Source: Anaerolineales bacterium
Lineage (GTDB): Bacteria > Chloroflexota > Anaerolineae > Anaerolineales > Villigracilaceae
Assembly (NCBI GenBank): GCA_024710905.1
Contig: JANJTV010000012.1
Coordinates: 124,001 to 188,000, forward strand
DNA: 64,000 bases
Reading direction: 5' to 3'
Position 1 is the stretch's first letter. Every line of letters begins with the position of its first letter. Below the pieces are notes generated by a model. The model did not search any database. It was given only the letters and a program-made list of their open reading frames with translations, and had not been told where the DNA came from. This document shows positions 55,809 through 63,980 of the stretch, piece after piece. The translations under genes were made by a program, and so were the position numbers.

Positions 55809-57020
55809 TTATATGCGAAGAATCTCTCCCAGGGACGGGGTGTAGTTGGGGAAGATGTCGTTCAGCACTGGATTATTTAAACGTTTAACTATCACCTCGG
55901 CCAGTACGTCGCGGTAGTCGGTGGTTACATCCAGGTCTCCAGGGCCAACCAATTGGTCATCCTGCAAGCCCGGCCAACGGCCATGAATTTTTCCGCCGTT
56001 GACATGTCCCCCCAGCACCATCATCATGCTTCCGTGCCCGTGGTCTGTGCCGAAGCTGCCATTTTCTGCTGCGCGACGCCCAAATTCAGACATTGTGACA
56101 ATGGTCAGCCGGTTCAGGTGGTCGTGCATATCTGCGTGGAAGGCTGCTAGGCCTTCAGCCAGGTCACGCAGAAGGTTGGCCATCAGGCCGGTGCTTGCGC
56201 CCTGTGCAAAATGGGTATCCCAACCACCCAGATCAATGGCAGCCACTTCAAGCCCCACCTCGGCCTTAATTAACATGGCGGTTTGTTTCAGTGCTATGCC
56301 AAACTCGCTCTCCGGGTATTGGCTTTGGCGGGATGGAACGTAGCTCTCTGGGGTAAGTTTTTGCAGTACGTCCATCATCGCCAGGGTATCTAACCCGGCA
56401 TGGTGACCGGCGTGGATGGTCTCCAAAGCCTGGCGCATTTGTTGCAGTTGGCGTGGGTCACCTCCTAGGTGAAAATCAGTTATGGATTGTAATGCTGATA
56501 CTGGCACACTGCCTCCCAGGCTGCGCTGAGGGCTGAATCCTATGCCTACTGCGCGCAATGGTGAGTAGTTGCCTGTATCCAGGCTGGCCAGGTGGCGTCC
56601 TATCCATCCGGAGGCCGGGCCTCGCTCATCATCTACCCCTCTCTCCATGAGCTCCATGGCCTTAAAATGACTGCGCGATTCATCCGGCGCGCCACATGCA
56701 TGGATGATTGCCAGATGTTCCTGCTGCCAGGCAAGTTGTAACGCTGCCAGGGCCGGGTGAATGCCAAAGAATCCGTCCAGGTCTATCACGCGGTCTTGCG
56801 TGTTTGTGCCCCGGTCATCGGGGCGCGGAATGTTCAGGGTGGGGCGTAACTGATAGTAGGCCGGTTCACCGTGTGGCACAATCATATTTAATACATCTGC
56901 TGCGCCACGTAAAAAGATGACCACCAGGGTATCGCCGCGGGGGGCGCTGTTTTTTGGGGAGAAGGCCAGGCGGGGCATCCAGCCGGGTATGAGCTTAATC
57001 GGGTTGGGTTGGGAAATCAT
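55809..57020 (-). CDS. DUF1501 protein
   Basis: 403 residues of the alkaline phosphatase/sulfatase-like DUF1501 family: DTLVVIFLRGAADVLNMIVPHGEPAYY near residue 30, PALAALQLAWQQEHLAIIHACGAPDESRSHF, VAAIDLGGWDTHFAQG and TIVTMSEFGRRAAENGSFGTDHGHGSMMMVLGG. Many members have a Tat signal; none is seen here. DUF1501 genes usually sit next to DUF1800 genes, as here (12-base gap). Biochemical role unknown; similar pairs occur in cell-surface or aggregation contexts. It ends six bases from the convergent CAP gene with no terminator visible. Confidence 0.9.
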   Translation of the reverse strand: MISQPNPIKLIPGWMPRLAFSPKNSAPRGDTLVVIFLRGAADVLNMIVPHGEPAYYQLRPTLNIPRPDDRGTNTQDRVIDLDGFFGIHPALAALQLAWQQEHLAIIHACGAPDESRSHFKAMELMERGVDDERGPASGWIGRHLASLDTGNYSPLRAVGIGFSPQRSLGGSVPVSALQSITDFHLGGDPRQLQQMRQALETIHAGHHAGLDTLAMMDVLQKLTPESYVPSRQSQYPESEFGIALKQTAMLIKAEVGLEVAAIDLGGWDTHFAQGASTGLMANLLRDLAEGLAAFHADMHDHLNRLTIVTMSEFGRRAAENGSFGTDHGHGSMMMVLGGHVNGGKIHGRWPGLQDDQLVGPGDLDVTTDYRDVLAEVIVKRLNNPVLNDIFPNYTPSLGEILRI

Positions 57021-57032
57021 AAATTCTCCAGT

Positions 57033-58529
57033 TTATCTCCATTGAAAGGCGGGAGCGGCGAGCAGGGCTGCAACAGCAACCGGGATTATTTCCTTATCAT
57101 CAGCTCCGGCCTGTTGAATGGCTTGGATCAGGCTGTCTCGTGCGCCTGGTACAAGTGGCGCGCCAAGCAACAATGTAGCCATCCAATCCAGTATCCGGGT
57201 TGGTTCAGTTGTTCCAAGATCGTCCACTAATGCGCCAAGCCCGGTTTTGGTGTCAGGTATTTTGCCCCTGATGAATTCAAAAGAGAATTGCCAGCGGGGC
57301 ATTAAGTTACCTTGCCAGTATGTGCTGGAATCGGGATAGCCATCGGGTGTGGGCCAGCCAAAGGGAATTTGGCCCATGCGCTGTAATATCGCGGGAAATG
57401 CCAATGTGTCTGTTTCTGCATCAAGAATACGCGACGCAGAAACAAGGTAATGAACCGGTCGTTTATATTTTGGGATTACTGATGAAAGGCCTTCAAGCAG
57501 GATAACTTTGAGGACACTGGGGATGTGTCCTCTGGTCTGGAGGAAAACCTGGGTGGAATTTTCGAGCAGGCTTGCCGGGGTTGTTTCGCCAATAAAAAAG
57601 CGAATCAACTTTGATGAAATGTGTCTGGCTGTGGCCGGATGAATCGCAAGCAGCTCAATGATCTTCTCAGCTTCCTGGATACCCTGTGCCGGGATGTGGA
57701 TTCCGAGCAAGGTTTTATCTCCATGATCGTGATGCTCTTGTTTAAACTCGAATTCACCTTTCCAGAAGTGCTCCTTAACGCCCCATCCTGTCAGGCAGCG
57801 GGCCAATTCCATGACATCTTGCTGGCTGTAACCGCCATTAATACCCAGGCTGTGGAGCTCGAGCAGTTCGCGCGCATAATTTTCGTTCGGCCGCCCCTTG
57901 ACGTTTGCCTGGTTGTCCAGGTAAACCAGCATGGCCGGGGAATGGGCGGAAGCCCAGAGCAGGTCTTTAAAGTAGCCCAGGGCGTTCTTGCGAATCACTT
58001 CGCGATCATCCACCGTTTTCAAGTAGTAGCAATCACCTTTTTCCGTATAGATATTGAAATGATCACTCCAAAACTCGACCATTAATTCGTACAATTGTTT
58101 TTTGCTATAAATTTGCCTGATCAACGTGGCTTGTCGCAGCTCAGACGGTACGGTTTTTCGGTCTACATTGTCAAAGAGTTTGTTACTTATGGCTTCCAGT
58201 TCATTTGCGTCCATGGATAGGGTTGGCAAGTTTCTCAATCGCAGGTTACACTGCCAGTCGTCAATTTCATCGTAGGCCAATTGTTCCTCAAGCCAGGAGG
58301 CCAGCCCCAGCTTCTGGAAATGACGTCGTTCATCGAGTTTGGGACCGTAGGTCAGGCGTTGCAAAGCAAGGAAATCTTCAAGGGGTAGTTCACCTTCTGT
58401 GGCTGAAACAGTTTCCCCCTGGCGGTTGCGCAACATGGATTGGCGGATAGGCCGGCAGGCGGAAAGTGCCAAGGCTGATGCTGTTATTGCTCCCAGCTTT
58501 AGGAAGTCGCGTCGAGAGATTTTGTTCAT
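57033..58529 (-). CDS. DUF1800 protein with Tat signal
   Basis: 498 residues. The N-terminus MNKISRRDFLKLGAITASALALSAC is a twin-arginine signal followed by a possible lipobox (LSAC). Family parts include FLALQRLTYGPK, LMVEFWSDHFNIYTEK, LVYLDNQANVKGRPNENYARELLELHSLG and DVMELARCLTGWG. It is exported folded. I chose the ATG at 58529 because the Tat motif begins there. It starts 16 bases after the preceding membrane protein gene and is followed by DUF1501. Confidence 0.92.
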   Translation of the reverse strand: MNKISRRDFLKLGAITASALALSACRPIRQSMLRNRQGETVSATEGELPLEDFLALQRLTYGPKLDERRHFQKLGLASWLEEQLAYDEIDDWQCNLRLRNLPTLSMDANELEAISNKLFDNVDRKTVPSELRQATLIRQIYSKKQLYELMVEFWSDHFNIYTEKGDCYYLKTVDDREVIRKNALGYFKDLLWASAHSPAMLVYLDNQANVKGRPNENYARELLELHSLGINGGYSQQDVMELARCLTGWGVKEHFWKGEFEFKQEHHDHGDKTLLGIHIPAQGIQEAEKIIELLAIHPATARHISSKLIRFFIGETTPASLLENSTQVFLQTRGHIPSVLKVILLEGLSSVIPKYKRPVHYLVSASRILDAETDTLAFPAILQRMGQIPFGWPTPDGYPDSSTYWQGNLMPRWQFSFEFIRGKIPDTKTGLGALVDDLGTTEPTRILDWMATLLLGAPLVPGARDSLIQAIQQAGADDKEIIPVAVAALLAAPAFQWR

Positions 58530-58545
58530 TTTCGTGACACGGCAC

Positions 58546-59067
58546 TTATTGTTGAGTGACCAGGGCCGGACCTGTCGTCGAGGTCGGATTTGTTTGCGGC
58601 GCCCAGCGGAGCAGGGCAAAACTGGTCGCCCCGATGGCTGTTACGAGAATGAGAGGAAAGACTAGGAACCAGCCAATGACCGGGAAAAACACTGCCAGTT
58701 CGAGTGCCACACTGCTGCGTATGAAAGCAGCTGCCGGCTCGAGATTGGATTTTTGGGCTAGGTATTTCCCCATCTGAGCAGCCAGGCCAGCAGAGCCTAG
58801 ACTGGAGATTCCAAGTAATATTACAATCAGGCTGGCGCCCGCAAATTTGGCTGGGCCAAAAGGTAAAGCCAGAAGTATGAATATGGGGATAAGTCCCAGG
58901 ATCGTTGTAATACTACCCATCCAGAAACACTGCCAAGGGGTTCTTTCAAGGCGTACCTGGGCACGCTCTACTGTGTTCGGAAAGAGTAGCCACCAGGCGC
59001 TGAGCATGCCGGGGAAGGCAATCCCGATTGCGATAAGAATACCAAACAGGGCGGTAATATCAGCCAT
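58546..59067 (-). CDS. Small polytopic membrane protein A
   Basis: 173 residues with four or five hydrophobic segments; the motif GLAAQMGKYLAQ and the helix PVIGWFLVFPLILVTAIGATSFALL match similarly placed parts of the protein encoded at 59192-59686 (TQTIGKYLLP and PIAGWFLLLPYTALASFGAI), so the two are paralogues. No known family recognised. The first gene after a terminator, it probably starts the DUF1800/DUF1501 transcript. Confidence 0.75.
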   Translation of the reverse strand: MADITALFGILIAIGIAFPGMLSAWWLLFPNTVERAQVRLERTPWQCFWMGSITTILGLIPIFILLALPFGPAKFAGASLIVILLGISSLGSAGLAAQMGKYLAQKSNLEPAAAFIRSSVALELAVFFPVIGWFLVFPLILVTAIGATSFALLRWAPQTNPTSTTGPALVTQQ

Positions 59068-59137
59068 TGTTAAACTCCTTATGTATTGGTTTAAAGGTGT
59101 TACAGGGGATGGTTGCCAAATGTTGCATCATTAAACA

Positions 59138-59167
59138 AACTGGGCGGAGTACAAACTCCGCCCAGTT
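59138..59167 (-). terminator. Terminator after membrane protein B
   Basis: AACTGGGCGGAGT and its complement form a perfect 13-bp stem around a four-base loop, followed on the minus strand by TGTTTAAT. It lies 25 bases after the stop of the gene at 59192 and separates the sigma/anti-sigma part from the DUF1800 part. Confidence 0.8.
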
Positions 59168-59191
59168 TTGGTATATCGGGGAAATTCCCTG

Positions 59192-59686
59192 TTAGGCTGG
59201 TGAGGTTTTCTGGAAGAAACTGATGATGATTGCCCCAAAACTGGCCAGTGCAGTGTAAGGTAGTAACAGGAACCAACCGGCGATGGGTAGTGCGCAACCT
59301 AGGCAAAGGATGATGCTGCCCCAAAGGGCTTGCTGGAAAGTGCTATGGTTGGGGAGGAGATACTTCCCGATGGTTTGTGTTTGCCCGGCCAAACCCAGGC
59401 TGAGCAAACCTGTGAAGGTTAGTATGATCAACAGGGCCGGAAGCAAGAGAATAACTTTGATAACTTGCCCGGCATTTTCAGAAATTAGAATCAGCACAAG
59501 CGAAATTACCCCAAAAAACAGAAAATTAACCAACCCTAACAGGAATGACCGCCCCGGCATTTTGGATAGGTTATTTTTTGCTTTGTCAACACGGTTGATA
59601 AATGTCGATCCGATGACCAGTAAATAGGCAGTGATGCCTACTGCTACCAGAAGGGAAATGAATACGAATCTATACAGGTCGTTCAT
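59192..59686 (-). CDS. Small polytopic membrane protein B
   Basis: 164 residues, start MNDLYRFVFISLLVAVGITAYLLV, four or five hydrophobic segments, paralogous to protein A (see 58546). The shared core is the loop before GKYL and the PxxGWFLxxP helix. The ATG at 59686 has AAGGAGAAACCC upstream and overlaps the anti-sigma gene by four bases. Function unknown; co-transcription with a sigma/anti-sigma pair suggests a membrane stress or envelope role. Confidence 0.78.
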   Translation of the reverse strand: MNDLYRFVFISLLVAVGITAYLLVIGSTFINRVDKAKNNLSKMPGRSFLLGLVNFLFFGVISLVLILISENAGQVIKVILLLPALLIILTFTGLLSLGLAGQTQTIGKYLLPNHSTFQQALWGSIILCLGCALPIAGWFLLLPYTALASFGAIIISFFQKTSPA

Positions 59687-60237
59687 GGGTTTCTCCTTGA
59701 AGGTGGGTTTTGCTCCTTGAGCAATAGGCCATTTCCGACAAGCCAAAGGAGCAGTGCGCTGGCAAGCACAAGGGTTAGTGCCAGGGTGGTTGTTTCGACT
59801 ATGGAAAAGGCGGGCAATTCGGGGACTTGCAATGTGAATTGGGTATTTAATAGTTCAATCCACAGGGCTTGCAAGGTGTCAGCCTGGGAGGACAGGGCAG
59901 GAATTTCAATATCAAACGGTGGAAGATCCTGCATCAGGGTTGGGGATGCGGCAATGATTGTGGTAATTACCAGTATGATTTGCAGCAATGTGGCGCGCTG
60001 AAGCAGTGGTGGCAGGGATACGGGTGTAGACAAAGCTTGTATGACTGGCGCAGCAAGGTCGCGTCGGAGTGGTTCTTCAGGCAGGGCGGTCAGGTTGACA
60101 AACAGGTTTTCAAGCACAGAGAGGTGCGCTGCGCATTCCATGCAGGTGGTAAGGTGCTCTTGCAACTCTGCCTGGATGGCAGGAGGCAAGGCATGGTCGA
60201 TGTATTCGTTGAGAGTTTCTTCAGTTGGATGTTTCAT
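59683..60237 (-). CDS. Zinc-finger anti-sigma factor
   Basis: 184 residues. The N-terminal HxxxCxxC zinc site is His28, Cys32, Cys35 (EHLTTCMECAAHL), the ZAS-type anti-sigma domain. Two hydrophobic segments at about 82-100 and 148-170 enclose an extracytoplasmic loop of about 45 residues rich in Pro and acidic residues. It overlaps the sigma factor gene by 17 bases and should sequester that sigma at the membrane. Confidence 0.88.
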   Translation of the reverse strand: MKHPTEETLNEYIDHALPPAIQAELQEHLTTCMECAAHLSVLENLFVNLTALPEEPLRRDLAAPVIQALSTPVSLPPLLQRATLLQIILVITTIIAASPTLMQDLPPFDIEIPALSSQADTLQALWIELLNTQFTLQVPELPAFSIVETTTLALTLVLASALLLWLVGNGLLLKEQNPPSRRNP

Positions 60238-60766
60238 TTAATTTCTCCGCCAGGATTTTTCGAGCACGGAAGAGGTGACTCTTGACATCGCTGATTGGTA
60301 AGTTTAGGGTTTCGGCGATTTCTCCATAACTGAGCTCTTGGAAGTGCCTGAGTTCAATAATGACTCTGTATCGTGGTGGTAGGCTGTTTAAGGCTTTTTG
60401 AATTTGATTGGCTGTTTCACGATTATCAGAAATTGACTCAACCGTCGGTGCTGGGCTGACGGTGTTTTCCTCATCAGCCAGTGGGAAGAGATTGGTTCCC
60501 GGTGATTCAAGATGATTAAGGCACAGGTTTGCTGCGACACGTCTGATCCAGGGGCCAAACGGGCGTTCTGCATCATATAAATGCAGGCGGCTATGGGCTC
60601 GAAGGAAGGTTTCCTGCGCCAGGTCCTCGGCTTCACGGCGCTCTTGTAATATTCGATAACACACATTGAATACACTTTCCTGGTAACGCAACACCACTGC
60701 GCCATAGGCATCAAGGTTCCCTGTGCGGGCAAGGTGAACAAGTTCCTGGTCTGTAGACGCATCCAT
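60221..60766 (-). CDS. ECF RNA polymerase sigma factor
   Basis: 181 residues. Region 2 (about 20-90) contains YRILQERREAEDLAQETFLRAHSRL and FGPWIRRVAANLCLNHL; region 4 (about 120-172) contains LNSLPPRYRVIIELRHFQELSYGEIAETLNLPISDVKSHLFRARK. There is no region 1 or 3, as expected for ECF sigma factors. It is coupled to a zinc-finger anti-sigma, so it directs transcription of a regulon when released. TATACT lies nine bases before the ATG. Confidence 0.94.
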   Translation of the reverse strand: MDASTDQELVHLARTGNLDAYGAVVLRYQESVFNVCYRILQERREAEDLAQETFLRAHSRLHLYDAERPFGPWIRRVAANLCLNHLESPGTNLFPLADEENTVSPAPTVESISDNRETANQIQKALNSLPPRYRVIIELRHFQELSYGEIAETLNLPISDVKSHLFRARKILAEKLNETSN

Positions 60767-60775
60767 GCTCTAGGG

Positions 60776-60781
60776 AGTATA
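60776..60781 (-). promoter_or_regulatory. -10 element for sigma factor gene
   Basis: TATACT on the minus strand ends nine bases before the ATG at 60766, predicting a leader of two or three bases. No clear -35 is visible. Confidence 0.4.
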
Positions 60782-60814
60782 CAAGAAAGACGAGCAAAAT
60801 GTTGCACGCAGACG

Positions 60815-60847
60815 AAAAATCCCCGGTAGCCACGTGACCACCGGGGA
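60815..60847 (-). terminator. Terminator of leuS
   Basis: On the minus strand TCCCCGGT pairs with ACCGGGGA around a loop that contains CACGTG, followed by five T. It lies 18 bases after the leuS stop. Confidence 0.8.
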
Positions 60848-60865
60848 ACCTTACAAACTCTCAAA

Positions 60866-63346
60866 TTACATCACAATACTGACAATCGAGCGTTTGGCGA
60901 CAATCACCTTTTTGGGCGTTTTGCCATCCAGGTGCTTTTGCACGGCGGCCAGGGCGGCGGCTTCAATTTCTTCGTCGCTGGCATCCGCCGGGACGGTGAT
61001 GCGTTCGCGCACTTTGCCGTTAATCTGCACCGGGATGTTAATTTCGTCGTCTTTGGCGGCTTGCTCATCCACTTTTGGCCAGGGCTGCTGGTGCACGCTG
61101 TAGGGCTGGCCGAGCACCTGCGTCCAGAGTTCTTCGGCGATGTGCGGCGTGACCGGGGCCATCATTCGCACGTAAATGTTCACGGCTTCCTGCCATTCCT
61201 TGCTGCCCGCCGCGCCGTCTTCCCGGGCTTTTTGCATGTCGTTCAGCAGGCTCATCAGCCCGGAGATGATGGTGTTGAACTCGAAGTTGTCGAAGTCACG
61301 GGTGACCTTCTTCAGGGTCTGGTGAACTTTCCTTCGCAAGCCGCGCAAGGTTTCGGGGGAGGCCGCCCCGCGCGCCGTTTCGTCGGTGAACATCATCCAC
61401 ACGCGGCGCACCCAGCGGGAGGAGCCTTCGATCCCTTTGCTGTCCCACGGCGCGCCCATCTCCCAACGCGCAAAGAACATCAGGTAGGCACGCACGGTGT
61501 CTGCGCCGTAGTAATCCACCAGCACGTCTGGCGCAATTACGTTGCCGCGGCTCTTGGACATTTTTTCGTTGTCCTCGCCCAGTACCATGCCCTGGTTGCG
61601 CAGTTGGGTCATCGGTTCGTGGCCTTCGGCAATGCCCATGTCGCGCAAGGCCTTGTGGAAGAAGCGCGTGTAAAGCAGGTGCATGGTGGCGTGCTCGATG
61701 CCGCCGGTGTAGGTGTCGACGGGCATCCAGTAGTTGTATTCGCGCTCGTCAAAGGGGCCTTTGTCGTACCACGGGCTGAGGTAGCGCAGGTGATACCAGG
61801 ATGAGCACATAAAGGTATCCATGGTGTCGGTTTCGCGGGTGGCCGGGCCGCCGCATACCGGGCAGGTGGTGTTTTTCCAGGTCGGGTGCAGCTTTAGCGG
61901 GCTTTCGCCGGTCGGTTTCCACTCCACGTCTTCGGGCAGGGTGACGGGCAGCTGGTCCTCAGGTACCGGGTTCCAGCCGTCCTTTTCGCAGTAGATCATT
62001 GGGATGGGCGAGCCCCAGTAGCGCTGGCGGCTGATCAGCCAATCTCGATAACGGAAGTTAACCGCTTCCTTGCCGATGTCCTGTTTTTCCAGCCAGTCGA
62101 TGACGGCGGCGATGGCGGGGTTTTTGCGGCCTTTTTCGGTATTGACTTTAGTGCCGTTGAACGGGCCAGAGTTAATCATTTCGCCCTCGCCGATATAAGA
62201 AGTTTCCATGCTGGAACCAGCCAGGGCTGGCTCACCCACGGGCTGGATGACCGGGACAATGGGCAGCCCAAACTTCCGGGCAAAGGCAAAATCGCGTTCG
62301 TCGTGGGCAGGCACAGCCATGATCGCTCCGGTGCCATAGGACATTAGCACATAATCCGCGATCCAGATCGGGATGCGCTCCCCGTTGACCGGGTTGATGG
62401 CATACGCGCCGGTAAATACGCCGGTTTTCTCTTTGTCTGTAGCTTCGCGTTCGATGTCGGTCTGGCGGGCGGCCTGGGCCTGGTAGGCGGCCACTTCGGC
62501 CTTGTGTTCCGGTGCGGTGATTTTATCCACCAGCGGGTGCTCGGGTGAGAAAACCATGAAGGTCGCACCCCACAGCGTGTCTGGCCGGGTGGTGAAGATG
62601 GTAACTTTCGATTCATTTGCTGATAACTGATCGCTGACAACTGAGAACTGAACCTCCGCGCCTTCAGACTTGCCAATCCAGTTGGTTTGCAGGGTCTTGA
62701 CCCTGTCTGGCCAGTCAATGTCTACATAATTCAGCAGTTCATTGGCATACTGGGTGGCCCTGAAGAACCACTGGTCCAGGTCTTTTTTGATTACCGGCGT
62801 ACCGCAACGTTCGCAGTGACGGTCATCTCCCCAGACCTGTTCACGGGCAAGGGTGGTATTGCAGTTCGGGCAGAAGTCCACCGGGGCGTTCTTGCGGTAG
62901 GCCAGGCCGTGTCTGTAGAGCTGGATGAAGAACCACTCCGTCCATTTATAGTAATCCGGCTCACAGGAGACAATCTCGCGCCGCCAGTCGAACATGGCGC
63001 CCATGCTCTTGAGTTGTGTGCGCATGCGTTTAATGTTGTCGCGGGTACGCACCATCGGGTGGATACCGCTCTTAATGGCGGCGTTCTCGGCGGGCAGGCC
63101 GAAGGCGTCGAAACCCATCGGGAAGAGGACGTTGTAACCCTTCATGCGCATATAGCGGGCCCGCGCATCGGAGGGAGTCATAGCGTACCAGTGACCAATG
63201 TGCAGGTCGCCGCTGGGGTAGGGCAGCATGGTCAGTGCATAATGTTTGGGCTTGCTTTCATCAATATCGGCGTGATACAGGCCATCGGCTTCCCATTTGG
63301 CCTGCCAGCGCGGCTCCAGTTCTTTCGGGTTATAGGCTTTGTTCAT
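60866..63346 (-). CDS. leuS: Leucyl-tRNA synthetase
   Basis: 826 residues. Class I signatures: PYPSGDLHIGHWYAMTPSD (HIGH near residue 50) and DNEKMSKSRGNVI (near 590). A zinc ribbon (CPNCNTTL...HCERCG) and a CP1 editing domain with IFTTRPDTLWGATF are present. It charges tRNA-Leu and removes misactivated residues. Within CP1, at about residues 231-243, the segment VVSDQLSANES is encoded by a 7-bp tandem array (62620-62654) and is about five residues longer than in E. coli. Expression is controlled by the T-box leader upstream. AGAGGA precedes the ATG. Confidence 0.97.
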   Translation of the reverse strand: MNKAYNPKELEPRWQAKWEADGLYHADIDESKPKHYALTMLPYPSGDLHIGHWYAMTPSDARARYMRMKGYNVLFPMGFDAFGLPAENAAIKSGIHPMVRTRDNIKRMRTQLKSMGAMFDWRREIVSCEPDYYKWTEWFFIQLYRHGLAYRKNAPVDFCPNCNTTLAREQVWGDDRHCERCGTPVIKKDLDQWFFRATQYANELLNYVDIDWPDRVKTLQTNWIGKSEGAEVQFSVVSDQLSANESKVTIFTTRPDTLWGATFMVFSPEHPLVDKITAPEHKAEVAAYQAQAARQTDIEREATDKEKTGVFTGAYAINPVNGERIPIWIADYVLMSYGTGAIMAVPAHDERDFAFARKFGLPIVPVIQPVGEPALAGSSMETSYIGEGEMINSGPFNGTKVNTEKGRKNPAIAAVIDWLEKQDIGKEAVNFRYRDWLISRQRYWGSPIPMIYCEKDGWNPVPEDQLPVTLPEDVEWKPTGESPLKLHPTWKNTTCPVCGGPATRETDTMDTFMCSSWYHLRYLSPWYDKGPFDEREYNYWMPVDTYTGGIEHATMHLLYTRFFHKALRDMGIAEGHEPMTQLRNQGMVLGEDNEKMSKSRGNVIAPDVLVDYYGADTVRAYLMFFARWEMGAPWDSKGIEGSSRWVRRVWMMFTDETARGAASPETLRGLRRKVHQTLKKVTRDFDNFEFNTIISGLMSLLNDMQKAREDGAAGSKEWQEAVNIYVRMMAPVTPHIAEELWTQVLGQPYSVHQQPWPKVDEQAAKDDEINIPVQINGKVRERITVPADASDEEIEAAALAAVQKHLDGKTPKKVIVAKRSIVSIVM
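62620..62654. repeat. Degenerate 7-bp tandem repeat inside leuS
   Basis: On the plus strand five units CTGATAA, CTGATCG, CTGACAA, CTGAGAA, CTGAACC, all beginning CTGA. The array keeps the leuS frame and encodes part of the editing domain. It resembles the short tandemly repeated repetitive (STRR) heptads described in cyanobacteria. Confidence 0.75.
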
Positions 63347-63364
63347 TCATTCCTCTTTTGCAGA

Positions 63365-63399
63365 TATTAGACATGAGACGTTAGATTTTAGACATTAGA
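63365..63399. repeat. Degenerate 7-bp tandem repeat upstream of leuS
   Basis: Five units TATTAGA, CATGAGA, CGTTAGA, TTTTAGA, CATTAGA (pattern NNTTAGA with one variant). It lies between the T-box terminator and the leuS ribosome binding site. The unit differs from the array inside leuS. Confidence 0.75.
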
Positions 63400-63530
63400 T
63401 AGCGGGTGGTAAGCAAGGCGGCGGGCGGATTAAGAAGAAGGCAGCCGGTCACGCAATTCTTGATGCCGGGGTTGTTGTGCAAATAATTTTTCATCTTAAC
63501 CTCCTTGTACCGCAACTTGTGGGGTTTAAA

Positions 63531-63566
63531 ACAAAAAACCTCCGTCCACTCACTGGGACGAAGGTT
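63531..63566 (-). terminator. T-box regulated terminator
   Basis: On the minus strand AACCTTCGTCC and GGACGGAGGTT form an 11-bp stem with one G-T pair around an eight-base loop, followed by a T-run. It is the off-state of the leuS T-box. Confidence 0.88.
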
Positions 63567-63805
63567 GCCTTTGGTAAACTCAGGCCAGGTCTCCGTGGTA
63601 CCACCCGCTTTGCGTTGCAACTTGCGCAACGCCACTCGATTGCTGTAACGGGCGTTCCCGTCGCTGGCTACTGATTATTCACCGGCGAAGCCTGCCATTC
63701 ACTGGCTGCCTGGCGAGTTCGGTCTGCGCTCCCGTTTGGCGCTTGTGCTGGGCTTGCACCGCGTGGCCCAACTCTCTGACGGGATGACCTACTACTCCAG
63801 GCCTG
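63531..63805 (-). promoter_or_regulatory. T-box riboswitch of leuS (Leu specifier)
   Basis: Read on the minus strand. Stem I begins near 63790; AGAGAGTTGGG and GGTGCAAGCC match the stem I AG-bulge and distal-loop motifs. In GAACTCGCC the specifier CTC (63715-63717) is a Leu codon, agreeing with leuS downstream. The T-box sequence GCGGGTGGTACCACGG (near 63591-63608) pairs with uncharged tRNA to form an antiterminator; a terminator follows at 63531-63566. Uncharged tRNA-Leu should switch leuS on. A possible -10 TATATC is at 63813-63818. The region from here to leuS otherwise holds only the heptad array. Confidence 0.92.
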
Positions 63806-63820
63806 GCTTGTTGATATAAG

Positions 63821-63847
63821 AAAGGCGGGTCGCAGACCCGCCCTTTT
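63821..63847 (-). terminator. Terminator of tRNA-Ala
   Basis: On the minus strand AAAGGGCGGGTC pairs, with one bulge, with GACCCGCCTTT, followed by CTTATAT. It begins two bases after the tRNA 3' end and separates it from the T-box transcript. Confidence 0.7.
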
Positions 63848-63848
63848 G

Positions 63849-63921
63849 TGGACCCAGAGGGATTCGAACCCTCGACCTTCTCAATGCCATTGAGACGCGC
63901 TCCCAACTGCGCTATGGGCCC
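63849..63921 (-). tRNA. tRNA-Ala (anticodon GGC)
   Basis: 73 nt folding into a full cloverleaf: acceptor GGGCCCA/TGGGTCC with the G3:U70 pair that identifies alanine tRNA, D arm GCGC...GCGC, anticodon stem TCTCA/TGAGA with loop ATGGCAT (anticodon GGC, reads GCC), T arm GAGGG-TTCGAAT-CCCTC, discriminator A. The 3' CCA is not encoded, so CCA-adding enzyme is needed. Confidence 0.96.
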
Positions 63922-63945
63922 ATTCCGTGTTACAAGGCGACGGCG

Positions 63946-63974
63946 ATTTTACAACCAAACCACCAATTCGTCAA
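63946..63974 (-). promoter_or_regulatory. Promoter of tRNA-Ala
   Basis: On the minus strand TTGACG (63969-63974), 17-bp spacer, TAAAAT (63946-63951); start about 18 bases before the mature tRNA 5' end. Confidence 0.8.
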
Positions 63975-63980
63975 CCAACG

